A stretch of DNA of 33,389 nt from CAZRHH01 sp964599885 (GCA_964599885.1 CAZRHH010000029.1:1-33389); one strand, 5' to 3'. Positions 22,477 through 29,661 are shown, numbered from the stretch's first letter. A program made the numbers and translations. The notes: generated from the sequence alone by a model not told the origin.

Positions 22477-23696
22477 TGAACACCAACAAACAGATCAACA
22501 TCATCGTCCTGCTAGTCTCTCTATCGGTGCTCGCGACTGGCCTCTACACCTGGTGGGATCCCGAACGCAGCGACGCTGCCAAGGACAAGCAGCTCGAAGC
22601 CAGCATCGAGCGCGGCGCCTGGCTGTTCTCGCAGAACTGCGTGGTATGCCACGGCGACGCCGGTGAAGGCGGCGCCGCATCGAACCGGCTGCGGTTGGCG
22701 CCCGCGATCAACCGCCCCGATCTCCAGGGCATCGACCCCGAGACCGGCGAACTCGATGAGACGTTGCGGAGCCAGGCATATCAGCTTGTCTTCAATACCA
22801 TCGAGTGCGGCCGCGTCGGCAAAGCGATGCCGACATGGGGCGTCGCGCATGGAGGCACCCTCAACGATACGCAGATCGGGCAACTGGCGACGTTCATCAC
22901 GCAGCCCGGCGAACACGGCTGGGAGCTGTCCGAAAAGTACGCGATCGAAGGCGTGCCCGAATTCGGCAAGCACGGCTACGACGGCGATGGCCTCGCATTG
23001 GCGCAGGCGCTCGCTGAGGGTGACACCGTCGTCATGCTCAATACCATCGGCCCCCTGGCCGAAGGCCTTCGCCTGCAGATCGGCGAGGAGATCCTGCTCA
23101 TCGAAGAAGTGGACATCCAAGCCAACAGCGTGACGGTCGAACGCGGCATCGGCACCACCAACCCCGAAGCGCACGAATCCGGCGCACAGATCCTGCGCGT
23201 CCCCGTGCCCCCGGACCCCGCGCCGGTCACGCAGCCCGCCTGCGGCCAGAATCTGCCGCCCGAGCCGCCCGACCAGCCGGACGAAGCACCGAGCACGGAA
23301 CTGTCGATCGTCGCACAGGGCACGGCGTGGAACAAAGCGCGGCTTTCTGCCGTAGCCGCGGCTCCCTTGACGCTCACCGTCGACAACCGCGATGCCGGCA
23401 CCGTCCACAACATTCACTTCTTCGTTGGCGCCGAACCCGGCGGCGAGGATGTCGCCCAGACCGAACTCGAAACGGGACCCGTCATACAAACACTGAATTT
23501 CGGCCCGCTCGACGCCGGCGAGTATTTCTACGTCTGCGACGTGCACACCAACATGGAAGGCGTACTTACCGCATCGGTGCCCGGCGCGACGGGCGAGCCC
23601 GGCGCCGGCGAGCCTGACACGGAGGCGCCCGCCGACCCCGCGAACGACACCGGTGCCGAGACCGACCCGACGAGCGAACAGACACCGGCGCAGTAA
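22476..23696 (+). CDS. membrane-anchored cytochrome c fused to a cupredoxin domain
   Basis: A 406-residue electron carrier. Residues 8-27 form a membrane anchor. A class I cytochrome c follows with CVVCH (Cys55, Cys58, His59) and a probable Met118 axial ligand in KAMPTWG. Residues about 165-243 are a separate beta-rich segment ending VERGIGTTNPEAHESGAQIL, similar in style to small beta domains of other extracellular or phage proteins. A plastocyanin-like cupredoxin occupies about 272-368; the copper ligands are probably His311 (TVHNIHFF), Cys354, His357 and Met360 (VCDVHTNM). The tail is acidic and Pro-rich. It probably receives electrons from the Rieske protein and offers both heme and copper as carriers. 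Confidence 0.88.
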   Translation: MNTNKQINIIVLLVSLSVLATGLYTWWDPERSDAAKDKQLEASIERGAWLFSQNCVVCHGDAGEGGAASNRLRLAPAINRPDLQGIDPETGELDETLRSQAYQLVFNTIECGRVGKAMPTWGVAHGGTLNDTQIGQLATFITQPGEHGWELSEKYAIEGVPEFGKHGYDGDGLALAQALAEGDTVVMLNTIGPLAEGLRLQIGEEILLIEEVDIQANSVTVERGIGTTNPEAHESGAQILRVPVPPDPAPVTQPACGQNLPPEPPDQPDEAPSTELSIVAQGTAWNKARLSAVAAAPLTLTVDNRDAGTVHNIHFFVGAEPGGEDVAQTELETGPVIQTLNFGPLDAGEYFYVCDVHTNMEGVLTASVPGATGEPGAGEPDTEAPADPANDTGAETDPTSEQTPAQ

Positions 23697-23701
23697 TCCG
23701 C

Positions 23702-23731
23702 TTGACGGCCCCGCTGGGCCAAACGTAGACT
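23702..23731 (+). promoter_or_regulatory. promoter candidate for the 96-residue protein gene
   Basis: TTGACG (23702-23707), an 18-base spacer and TAGACT (23726-23731). It starts just past the cytochrome c-cupredoxin stop codon and 67 bases before the next start. A GACGCG/CGCGTC hairpin follows in the leader. Confidence 0.5.
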
Positions 23732-23797
23732 CACAATCGCAGGACGCGTCCACCGATGGCGCGTCTTGCCTGATCCAGCCACACACGGAGGTACGCC

Positions 23798-24088
23798 ATG
23801 CCGGCACAAGTGGGCAAACGCTACATCGCAGCCAGCGGCGCCGAACTGATCGTCACTAAGGGCGGCGATGGCGCCCTCCAAGACGGCGACGCCATGCTAA
23901 ACATCAAGGAAGACGGCCCGCCCGCCAACGGCAGCAGCGGCGCAGGCGAAGTCGCGCTCGGCAAACGCTACGCCTCAGCAGATGCCTCAGTCGAAGTGCT
24001 CTGCATCAAGCCCGGCGCCCTCGACCTCAAGTACAACAACGCCCCCATGGAACTCATGCAGCCCAAAGTCCTCCCCTCCGCCGACTAG
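23798..24088 (+). CDS. unknown 96-residue protein with two internal repeats
   Basis: A short acidic protein with no family that I recognise. Two similar halves are visible: VGKRYIAASGAELIVTKGGD (about 5-24) and LGKRYASADASVEVLCIKPG (about 54-73), separated by a Gly/Ser/Pro-rich linker. Each half looks like a small beta-hairpin unit with a GKRY start. A single Cys lies in the second half and there is no signal peptide. GGAGG before the ATG is strong, and it has its own promoter, so it is probably a real and well-expressed cytosolic protein. It follows the respiratory operon, but no functional link is shown. Confidence 0.75.
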   Translation: MPAQVGKRYIAASGAELIVTKGGDGALQDGDAMLNIKEDGPPANGSSGAGEVALGKRYASADASVEVLCIKPGALDLKYNNAPMELMQPKVLPSAD

Positions 24089-24100
24089 ATCCCCGCATTC

Positions 24101-24150
24101 CGCACGCACAACGAAACGGCCGCCACAAGGCGGCCGTTTCTGTGCGTGCG
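24101..24150. terminator. bidirectional 22-bp hairpin after the 96-residue protein gene
   Basis: GAAACGGCCGCC (24113-24124), loop ACAA and GGCGGCCGTTTC (24129-24140) form a perfect 12-bp stem. It is continued by CGCACGCACA (24101-24110) pairing with TGTGCGTGCG (24141-24150), with only a two-base bulge. No long T tract follows, so it may be a terminator or an RNA end-protection element. Confidence 0.65.
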
Positions 24151-24188
24151 TGTAGCGGTTGGTTGGCACCTAGAGGACCTATCGCACC

Positions 24189-24212
24189 GTAGCGCGGGCT
24201 TTCAGCCCGCGC
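24189..24212. repeat. dispersed palindrome, copy 5
   Basis: GTAGC plus the stem GCGCGGGCT (24192-24200) TTC AGCCCGCGC (24204-24212). It is identical to copy 4 at 10126. It sits in the 294-base convergent gap 24089-24382, which otherwise holds only the hairpin above and copy 6. Confidence 0.8.
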
Positions 24213-24274
24213 GGTCGCCGTACACCGCCACCGCGCGATCATCTCGCCAGTGCCGTGGCAATCTCAAGAATCCC

Positions 24275-24297
24275 GTGGCACGGTCTTTCAGACCGTG
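24275..24297. repeat. dispersed palindrome, copy 6 (divergent stem)
   Basis: GTGGC (24275-24279) plus CACGGTCT (24279-24286) TTC AGACCGTG (24290-24297). The loop and 5' pentamer match the other copies, but the stem has a different sequence with pairing kept. A short direct repeat, CCGTGGCA, lies at 24253-24260 and 24273-24280. Confidence 0.7.
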
Positions 24298-24382
24298 TCA
24301 CTCTGGCCCGCCAGCTCCACCGTCCGGCACCATGGCACCGTCGGAGCGGCTGCACTACGAGCACCGAACCACACCCCGCCGC

Positions 24383-25345
24383 TCAGTCCCCGAAGATCTC
24401 CGGATACAACAGCTTGCTCAGCACATCCAACGCTTCGCCAACGCGCGGCCCCGGCGAACGAAACGCGAGGTCGCCGAGTACGAACAGCCGCCCGTCGCGC
24501 ACCGCGGGCACGTTCGCAAACCGTACGTCTCCGGCGAGCGCGTCCCGGATGAGCATCGCGGCCTGCGGTTCACGGCCGGAGACAATGAGGATCACCGACG
24601 GCGCCAGCAGATCGACCGTGCGCGGGTCGAGCGGCACGAATCCGGCCGATTCATTCTCTGCCGTAGCGCCCACGGCGAGATTCGACGCGCCCACAGCATC
24701 GATCAAGCTGCCGAAGAATGAATCGCCGGTTGCGGCGAATAGCTCGTCCGGGTTACCGGCGGCGATGAACGCGAGCACGCGCGGCTTTGCGTCCGGCAAC
24801 TCGCCGACGATCGACGCCAGCTTGCTTTCCAGCGCGTCCGCCGCGGCCTCGCCTCGTGCCCGCTGATCGACCACAGCTCCAAGCAATCGCATCGCCGCCG
24901 GCACATCCGCAAACGTCTCCGCGCCGACCACCACCACCGGTGCGCCAACCGACTCCATGTCGGCGACGAGCGCTGACTGCGAACGCACGAGCACGATGAG
25001 ATCGGGGTTCTCCTCGGCGATCCGCGCGCCCACAAACAACCCCGGCTCGCGGTCGGCCACCGGCAGCCCCTGTACCTGCACCGGCTCGTTCACGTTCGAT
25101 GGTCGCAGCACGCTCGTGGCGCCTAGCGCGTACACGTAGTCGATCGTCGTCTGGCTCAACGCCGCAATCCGCTCCGGCGCCGCCGGAATCGTCACCTCAC
25201 GCCCCAGCATGTCCGTGACCGTCAGCGGATATTCCGTCCGCGTTGGGGTAGCCATCGCTTCAGGCCCATCGCCCCCGTCGCCGCTGCAACCCGCCGCGAG
25301 CATCACGCACAGCGCAACGAGCAGTACTCCGCCTGCGAATCGCAT
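24383..25345 (-). CDS. ABC-transporter substrate-binding lipoprotein, BtuF/FhuD-like
   Basis: A 320-residue lipoprotein: the signal MRFAGGVLLVALCVMLAAGC ends in a lipobox with Cys20. A Gly/Asp linker follows, then a periplasmic-binding-protein type III fold (TroA-like/BtuF) with VTDMLGREVTIPAAPERIAA (about 43-62) and ENPDLIVLVRSQSALVADME, plus a long central helix. Such proteins bind cobalamin, siderophores or heme for import; the ligand here is not decidable. The ATG has GGGGG upstream. It is an orphan: no permease or ATPase gene is adjacent. It is convergent with the 96-residue protein gene and divergent from the ilv operon. Confidence 0.88.
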   Translation of the reverse strand: MRFAGGVLLVALCVMLAAGCSGDGGDGPEAMATPTRTEYPLTVTDMLGREVTIPAAPERIAALSQTTIDYVYALGATSVLRPSNVNEPVQVQGLPVADREPGLFVGARIAEENPDLIVLVRSQSALVADMESVGAPVVVVGAETFADVPAAMRLLGAVVDQRARGEAAADALESKLASIVGELPDAKPRVLAFIAAGNPDELFAATGDSFFGSLIDAVGASNLAVGATAENESAGFVPLDPRTVDLLAPSVILIVSGREPQAAMLIRDALAGDVRFANVPAVRDGRLFVLGDLAFRSPGPRVGEALDVLSKLLYPEIFGD

Positions 25346-25527
25346 ACGTCCCCCAAAATCATTTCCCCGCCGCGGCGAGCGTACCCCTTCGGATCGGCGC
25401 CAGCAATCTCATCCCGGGGATTGTCGGCGGCGAACGAAGCCGCGACCACCAATGAGAGATCACCGGTCGGTCTTCTTCTTCTCCCCCTCCGTGCCTCTGT
25501 GTCTCTGTGGGCACCGCCCCTTCCGGT
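25346..25527. other. upstream gap between the binding protein and ilv promoter
   Basis: No gene is apparent. A CTCTGTG-type low-complexity run lies at about 25493-25510, distantly like the ATCTGTGAC arrays. A minus-strand promoter for the lipoprotein could not be placed. Confidence 0.4.
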
Positions 25528-25557
25528 TTGACAGCCCCGTTGTGGCCCGGCTATATT
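25528..25557 (+). promoter_or_regulatory. promoter of the ilv-leu operon
   Basis: A perfect TTGACA (25528-25533), an 18-base spacer and TATATT (25552-25557). Transcription would start near 25564, directly at the base of the T-box stem I. Confidence 0.75.
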
Positions 25558-25564
25558 GTCGCCA

Positions 25565-25794
25565 ATACAGGCGTGGAAGCGCGGCAGTACGTCCGAACCA
25601 GCCTCAAGCGAACCGGTGATGGTGCAAGACCGGTGGCACAGGCGGGCCGAACTCAGCGCAGAGCCGTCGGGGCGAATCCAGTAGCCCCGGCCGGGTCGCG
25701 ACCGTTACATCGCTCCGAGAGCGTCCGCCGCGGCGGACGAAGAAGGGTGGCACCGCGGGCCAACAACCCGTCCCTTTGTCGGGCGGGTTTTTTT
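25565..25794 (+). promoter_or_regulatory. T-box leader with leucine specifier
   Basis: A tRNA-sensing transcription attenuator. Stem I is recognisable from AGTA at 25586-25589 opposite GAACTCA at 25649-25655, which places the specifier codon CTC (Leu) at 25652-25654. The distal stem ACCGGT/ACCGGT carries GATGGTGCAAG, typical of T-box stem I ends. The T-box AGGGTGGCACCGCGGG is at 25744-25759. The antiterminator pairs AAGGG (25743-25747) with CCCTT (25772-25776) and CGGG (25756-25759) with CCCG (25767-25770). Uncharged leucine tRNA should stabilise it and turn on the operon. The tRNA-end contact is TGGC, which pairs best with a G discriminator rather than the usual A of leucine tRNA. Confidence 0.92.
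25765..25794 (+). terminator. T-box intrinsic terminator
   Basis: AACCCG (25765-25770) and CCC (25772-25774) pair with GGG (25781-25783) and CGGGTT (25784-25789), followed by seven T residues (25788-25794). It is mutually exclusive with the antiterminator. Confidence 0.92.
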
Positions 25795-25826
25795 GTTGCC
25801 GGCGCAGGCCGAGGCGAGAGCAGACG

Positions 25827-25985
25827 ATGAACGTCACCAGCTTTCCCAGTTTCTCCGAAAAGGTCACAGCGGCCCCGGTCGCCCGCGTTACCCGCGTGCG
25901 CCGCGGCCGCGTCGTAGTCTCCTCCTCCGTGCCGGTATCGAGCGCGCTCCTGCCGCTCGTACTTGGCCTCGTCCCCCTACTCTAA
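25827..25985 (+). CDS. candidate Leu/Val-rich leader peptide
   Basis: A 52-residue ORF between the T-box terminator and ilvB. Its last 24 residues hold seven Leu and seven Val, ending LLPLVLGLVPLL. The leucine codons in this run include CTC, CTG, CTT and CTA. A composition of this kind directly before branched-chain genes recalls the ilvL and leuL attenuator peptides of enterobacteria. No classical terminator follows. The sequence TCGTCCCC occurs both in its last codons (25969-25976) and just after its stop (25991-25998), and either copy could pair with GGACG at 26016-26020. GCCCGC/GCGGGC (26060-26077) forms a hairpin four bases before the ilvB ribosome binding site. The ribosome site of the ORF is weak (GAGG, far upstream), so translation is uncertain. 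It could also be a small membrane protein. Confidence 0.5.
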   Translation: MNVTSFPSFSEKVTAAPVARVTRVRRGRVVVSSSVPVSSALLPLVLGLVPLL

Positions 25986-26093
25986 AGAAGTCGTCCCCTC
26001 CGCCATACGACGCGCGGACGGGCACACACTCAACACTCAACGACTCGTGACGAACGACCGCCCGCCACCCCGCGGGCCCACAGGAGAACCGAC

Positions 26094-27794
26094 ATGACGA
26101 AACTCAAGGGCGCCGAAATCATCATGGAGTGCCTGCGCAAAGAAGGAGTCGAAGTGATCTTCGGCTACCCCGGCGGCGCCAACCTCCCGATGTACGACGC
26201 GCTGAAGAAGTACCCCGACATCAAGCATGTGCTCGTCCGCCACGAGCAGTCCGCCGCGCACGCCGCCGATGCCTACGCGCGCATCACCGGCGGCGCCGGC
26301 GTCTGCTGGGCAACATCCGGCCCCGGCGCAACGAACCTTGTCACCGGCATCGCCAACGCCTGGATGGACTCCGTGCCGCTCGTCTGCATCACCGGCCAGG
26401 TCGTTACGTGGCTGCTCGGCCGCGACGGCTTCCAGGAAGCCGACATCACCGGCATCACGATCCCCATCGTCAAGCACAACACGCTCGTGCTCGATGTCGA
26501 GGACATCGCACCGGCGATCGCCGAAGCGTTTCACATCGCCACGACTGGCCGCCCCGGCCCGGTGCTCGTCGATATCCCGCGCGACGTGCAGCAGCAACTG
26601 TGCGAGTTCGTCTACCCCGACAAGATCGACCTGCCTGGGTATCAGCCGACGGTGCAGGGACACCCGCAACAGATCAAGAAGGCCGCACAGCTCATCGCCG
26701 AGGCTGAGCGCCCGCTGATCCTCGCCGGACACGGCGTCGTCATCGCGCGCGCCGCCGAAGAGCTGAAAGAGCTCGCCGAGAAGGCGCAGATTCCCGTCAT
26801 CACGACGCTGCTCGGGCTGGGCGGCATGCCCGGCTCGCACGAGCTCTTCCTCGGCATGCCCGGGATGCACGGAATGTACTGGAACAACATGGCGATTCAG
26901 GAGACGGACCTGCTCATCGGCATCGGCATGCGCTTCGACGACCGCGTCACCGGCGCACTCAAGGACTTCGCGCCCAAGGCGAAGATCATCCATATCGACG
27001 TCGATCCGGCGGAGATCGCGAAGAACGTCAAGACGATGATCCCGATCGTCGGCGACGTGAAGGCCGTGCTGAAGCAGATGATCCCGCACATCCAGCCGGC
27101 GCGGCACGATGCATGGCGCAACTGGATCGCCGACATGCGGCGCGATCACCCGTCGATCGTCATCCCCGAGACGGACAAGATCCTGCCGCAGTACGTGATC
27201 AATCAGATCTACCAGCAGTCGGGCCCGAACGCCTACTACGCTACCGGCGTCGGCCAGCACCAGATGTGGGCAGCGCAATTCTTCTGGGGCGACAACCCGT
27301 ACTCGTTCGTCACGTCCGGCGGACTCGGCACGATGGGCTTTGAAGTGCCCGCCGCGATCGGCGTCCAGTTCGCGCGTCCGAAGGACACCGTGTGGGCGTT
27401 CTGCGGCGACGGCGGCTTCCAGATGACGATGCAAGAACTCGCGCTCTGTACCGAGTACGAACTGCCAATCAAGTTTGCCATCATCAACAACAACTATCTC
27501 GGCATGGTGCGCCAGTGGCAGGACACGTTCTACGACGGCAACAAGGAGTCGGTCCGCATGTTCCAGCCCGACTTCGTCAAGCTCGCGGAGGCGATGGGCA
27601 TCACCGGCATCCGCGTCAGCGACAAGGCGATGGTCGAATCGACGATCGACGCCGCGCTCGCCCACCCGGGCGCCGTCCTCATCGACTTCCAGGTCGAAGA
27701 GATCGAAGACTGCTACCCGATGATGCCGCCAGGCGTCAGCCTGTCCGATACGATCGACCAGCCGAAGTATCCGCAGCCGGAGTATGCACGATGA
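26094..27794 (+). CDS. ilvB: acetolactate synthase large subunit
   Basis: A 566-residue thiamine-pyrophosphate enzyme that makes acetolactate or acetohydroxybutyrate, the first common step to valine, leucine and isoleucine. VIFGYPGGANLPMYDALKKY and VRHEQSAAHAADAYARITGG (with catalytic Glu51) form the first TPP domain. The central FAD/nucleotide region includes ERPLILAGHGVVIAR. FCGDGGFQMTMQEL and the IINNNYLGMVRQWQ segment form the GDG-NN magnesium/TPP motif. The length is normal. AGGAGA before ATG 26094 is strong. It is the first large gene of the operon, under T-box control. The stop overlaps the ilvN start (ATGA). Confidence 0.97.
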   Translation: MTKLKGAEIIMECLRKEGVEVIFGYPGGANLPMYDALKKYPDIKHVLVRHEQSAAHAADAYARITGGAGVCWATSGPGATNLVTGIANAWMDSVPLVCITGQVVTWLLGRDGFQEADITGITIPIVKHNTLVLDVEDIAPAIAEAFHIATTGRPGPVLVDIPRDVQQQLCEFVYPDKIDLPGYQPTVQGHPQQIKKAAQLIAEAERPLILAGHGVVIARAAEELKELAEKAQIPVITTLLGLGGMPGSHELFLGMPGMHGMYWNNMAIQETDLLIGIGMRFDDRVTGALKDFAPKAKIIHIDVDPAEIAKNVKTMIPIVGDVKAVLKQMIPHIQPARHDAWRNWIADMRRDHPSIVIPETDKILPQYVINQIYQQSGPNAYYATGVGQHQMWAAQFFWGDNPYSFVTSGGLGTMGFEVPAAIGVQFARPKDTVWAFCGDGGFQMTMQELALCTEYELPIKFAIINNNYLGMVRQWQDTFYDGNKESVRMFQPDFVKLAEAMGITGIRVSDKAMVESTIDAALAHPGAVLIDFQVEEIEDCYPMMPPGVSLSDTIDQPKYPQPEYAR

Positions 27795-28372
27795 TCAACA
27801 AACGACTGCACACTATCGTCGCGCTCGTCGAAAACCGCCCCGGCGTGCTCAATAAGATCGCCAGCAAGTGGCGCCAGCGCGCGTTCAACATCGAGAGCCT
27901 CACCGTCGGCCACAGCGAGGTGCCCGGCCTCTCACGCATGACGTTCACGGTCGATGGTGAAGCGCACGACATCGAGCAGGTGACGAAGCAGCTCTATAAA
28001 GTCATCGAAGTCGTGAAGATCAACGACGTCACCAACGACGAGGTGGTCGCCCGGGAACTCGCGCTACTGAAAGTCGCGGCAACCCGCGACACGCGCAGCG
28101 CCATCATCGAGATCGTCACCGTCTTCCGCGCCAAGATCGTCGACGTCGGCTCGGAGTCGCTCGTCATCGAAGCCACCGGCACCGAGGACAAGATCGACGC
28201 CATCGTGTCGATGCTGACGCCGTTCGGATTGAAGGAACTCGTCCGCACCGGCCGCGTCGCGATGGTTCGCGGCGGCACCGCCACAGTGGCGGCACCGGAC
28301 GCCGCGAACGGCTCGCAGCACCGCTACCGCTCCGCCGGCGAAGGCAAACCGAAAGTGGGCACGCTCATCTAA
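27791..28372 (+). CDS. ilvN: acetolactate synthase small (regulatory) subunit
   Basis: A 193-residue regulatory subunit. The N-terminal ACT domain (about 6-80) begins LHTIVALVENRPGVLNKIAS, then FNIESLTVGHSE, which forms the valine-binding feedback site. The C-terminal domain continues with VFRAKIVDVGSESLVIEATG and ends in a Gly-rich tail. The ATG at 27791 overlaps the ilvB stop by four bases, so the subunits are made in a coupled way. It also matches the ilvH type by length. After the stop, 95 bases with two hairpins precede ilvC. Confidence 0.95.
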   Translation: MINKRLHTIVALVENRPGVLNKIASKWRQRAFNIESLTVGHSEVPGLSRMTFTVDGEAHDIEQVTKQLYKVIEVVKINDVTNDEVVARELALLKVAATRDTRSAIIEIVTVFRAKIVDVGSESLVIEATGTEDKIDAIVSMLTPFGLKELVRTGRVAMVRGGTATVAAPDAANGSQHRYRSAGEGKPKVGTLI

Positions 28373-28374
28373 CA

Positions 28375-28444
28375 GGCCGCCGCGGCGGCCGTCATTCTCG
28401 CGGGTGCGATGCAGAAACACCTTGAAATTGCACGGAACGTGCAA
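28375..28444 (+). promoter_or_regulatory. two hairpins between ilvN and ilvC
   Basis: GGCCGCCGCGGCGGCC (28375-28390) is a perfect palindrome. TTGCACG-GAA-CGTGCAA (28428-28444) is a 7-bp hairpin with a three-base loop. Neither has a T tract, so they look like processing, stability or translation elements rather than terminators. Confidence 0.5.
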
Positions 28445-28467
28445 CGGGGACGAAGAAAGGTAACTAC

Positions 28468-29466
28468 GTGCCTCAGATGTACTACGACAACGACGCGGAT
28501 CTGAGCCTGATTACAGGCAAGAAGATCGGCGTCATCGGCTTCGGCAGCCAGGGACACGCGCACGCGCTGAACCTCAAGGACAGCGGATGCGATGTCGCCG
28601 TCGGCCTCTACCCCGGCTCGAAGTCATGGAAGAAGGTCGAAGAATCCGGCCTGCGCGTCGGCACGGTCAGCGAAGTAGCCGAACAATCCGACATCATCAT
28701 GATCCTCGCACCGGATCAGCTCGCGAAAGAGATCTACTACTCGCAGATCGCCGACGGCCTCGTCGCCGGCAACGCCGTCATGTGGGCGCACGGCTTCAAC
28801 GTGCACTACGACCAGGTGCAGTCGCCCGACGACGTCGACGTGATCATGGTCGCGCCGAAGGGACCCGGGCACCTCGTCCGTCGCGTCTACGTCGAAGGCG
28901 GCGGCGTGCCAGCGCTCTTCGCCGTTCACCAGAACGCCAGCGAGCAAGCACGCCAGATCGCGCTCGCTTACGCGAAGGGCATCGGCGCCACGCGCAGCGG
29001 CGTGCTCGAAACGACGTTCAAGGAGGAGACCGAGACCGATCTCTTCGGCGAGCAATCCGTCCTCTGCGGCGGCACAACGTCGCTGGTGAAAGCCGCGTTC
29101 GAGACGCTCGTCGAAGCGGGCTACCAACCCGAACTCGCGTACTTCGAGTGCATGCACGAACTCAAACTGATCGTCGACCTCATGTACGAGGGCGGCATGG
29201 AGTACATGCGCTACTCGATCAGCGACACGGCGGAGTTCGGCGACTACACGCGCGGCCCCGTCGTCATCGATAGCCACGTGAAGGACAACATGAAGCGCGT
29301 GCTCGGCCAGATCCAGGACGGCACGTTCGCCCGCGAATGGATCCTCGAGAACCAGGCCGGCCGCCCGAGCTTCAACGCGATGCGGCGTATCAACGCGCAG
29401 CACCCGATCGAGGAAGTCGGCGCCGAACTACGCGGCATGATGGCGTGGCTGAAGAAGAGCCGCTGA
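28468..29466 (+). CDS. ilvC: ketol-acid reductoisomerase
   Basis: A 332-residue class I enzyme that converts acetolactate to dihydroxyisovalerate. The Rossmann motif GVIGFGSQGHAHALNLKDSG (about 23-42) is followed by the cofactor loop YPGSKSWKK, whose serines and lysines suit NADPH. MILAPDQLAKEIY, HGFNVHY and VAPKGPGHLVRR lead to the active-site metal segment ETDLFGEQSVLCGGTTSLV (Asp and Glu) and FECMHELKLIVDLMYEGG. I chose GTG at 28468 because AAAGG lies seven bases upstream; the ATG three codons in is possible. Confidence 0.97.
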   Translation: MPQMYYDNDADLSLITGKKIGVIGFGSQGHAHALNLKDSGCDVAVGLYPGSKSWKKVEESGLRVGTVSEVAEQSDIIMILAPDQLAKEIYYSQIADGLVAGNAVMWAHGFNVHYDQVQSPDDVDVIMVAPKGPGHLVRRVYVEGGGVPALFAVHQNASEQARQIALAYAKGIGATRSGVLETTFKEETETDLFGEQSVLCGGTTSLVKAAFETLVEAGYQPELAYFECMHELKLIVDLMYEGGMEYMRYSISDTAEFGDYTRGPVVIDSHVKDNMKRVLGQIQDGTFAREWILENQAGRPSFNAMRRINAQHPIEEVGAELRGMMAWLKKSR

Positions 29467-29480
29467 GGAAACGACGAACG

Positions 29481-29591
29481 ATGCGCACGTCCAAGATGTT
29501 CCACGCAACACACACGGTGCCGGCGAAGAGCCGCGGTGCGTTGCTGTCCGCGCTGCGACTCACACTTCGCCGGCCCTCGCGTCGTACGTAG
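29481..29591 (+). CDS. candidate leader peptide before leuA
   Basis: A 36-residue ORF in the ilvC-leuA gap. GAGGAAACGA lies before its ATG at a workable distance. It is basic and ends with five Leu in nine residues (residues 21-29, LLSALRLTL), then RRPSRRT. The final Leu codon (29565-29567) directly abuts the 5' arm of a long hairpin that starts at 29568 and covers the ORF stop, the geometry expected for ribosome-stalling attenuation. The peptide itself resembles no family known to me and could be translated only for its regulatory effect. It may also be chance; no expression evidence is available from sequence. Confidence 0.45.
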   Translation: MRTSKMFHATHTVPAKSRGALLSALRLTLRRPSRRT

Positions 29592-29654
29592 GCGGCGCGG
29601 AGGGCCATCCGGCGAATCGAGTACAGCATCTCCGCCGCAGCGGAGCAACGGAGG
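29568..29654 (+). promoter_or_regulatory. attenuator-like hairpin and ribosome-site switch before leuA
   Basis: CGCCGG (29568-29573), CCCT (29574-29577) and CGCG (29578-29581) pair with CGCG (29596-29599), AGGG (29601-29604) and CCGGCG (29609-29614) with small bulges. A second hairpin, CTCCGC-CGCA-GCGGAG (29630-29645), lies just upstream of the leuA ribosome site CGGAGG (29649-29654). CTCCG of its first arm could instead pair with CGGAG of the ribosome site, giving two exclusive states. No T tract follows. Confidence 0.5.
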
Positions 29655-29661
29655 CACCATC

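Noticed and set aside
22521..23807. 428-codon minus-strand frame over the cytochrome c-cupredoxin gene
   Set aside because: The opposite strand has intact CxxCH and copper motifs and tight operon coupling.
26037..27665. 542-codon open frame antisense to ilvB
   Set aside because: It mirrors the codon bias of ilvB, has no motif and no ribosome site; long antisense frames are expected in GC-rich genes.
28409..28501. short ORF in the ilvN-ilvC gap as a third leader peptide
   Set aside because: It is not rich in branched-chain codons and runs out of frame into ilvC.
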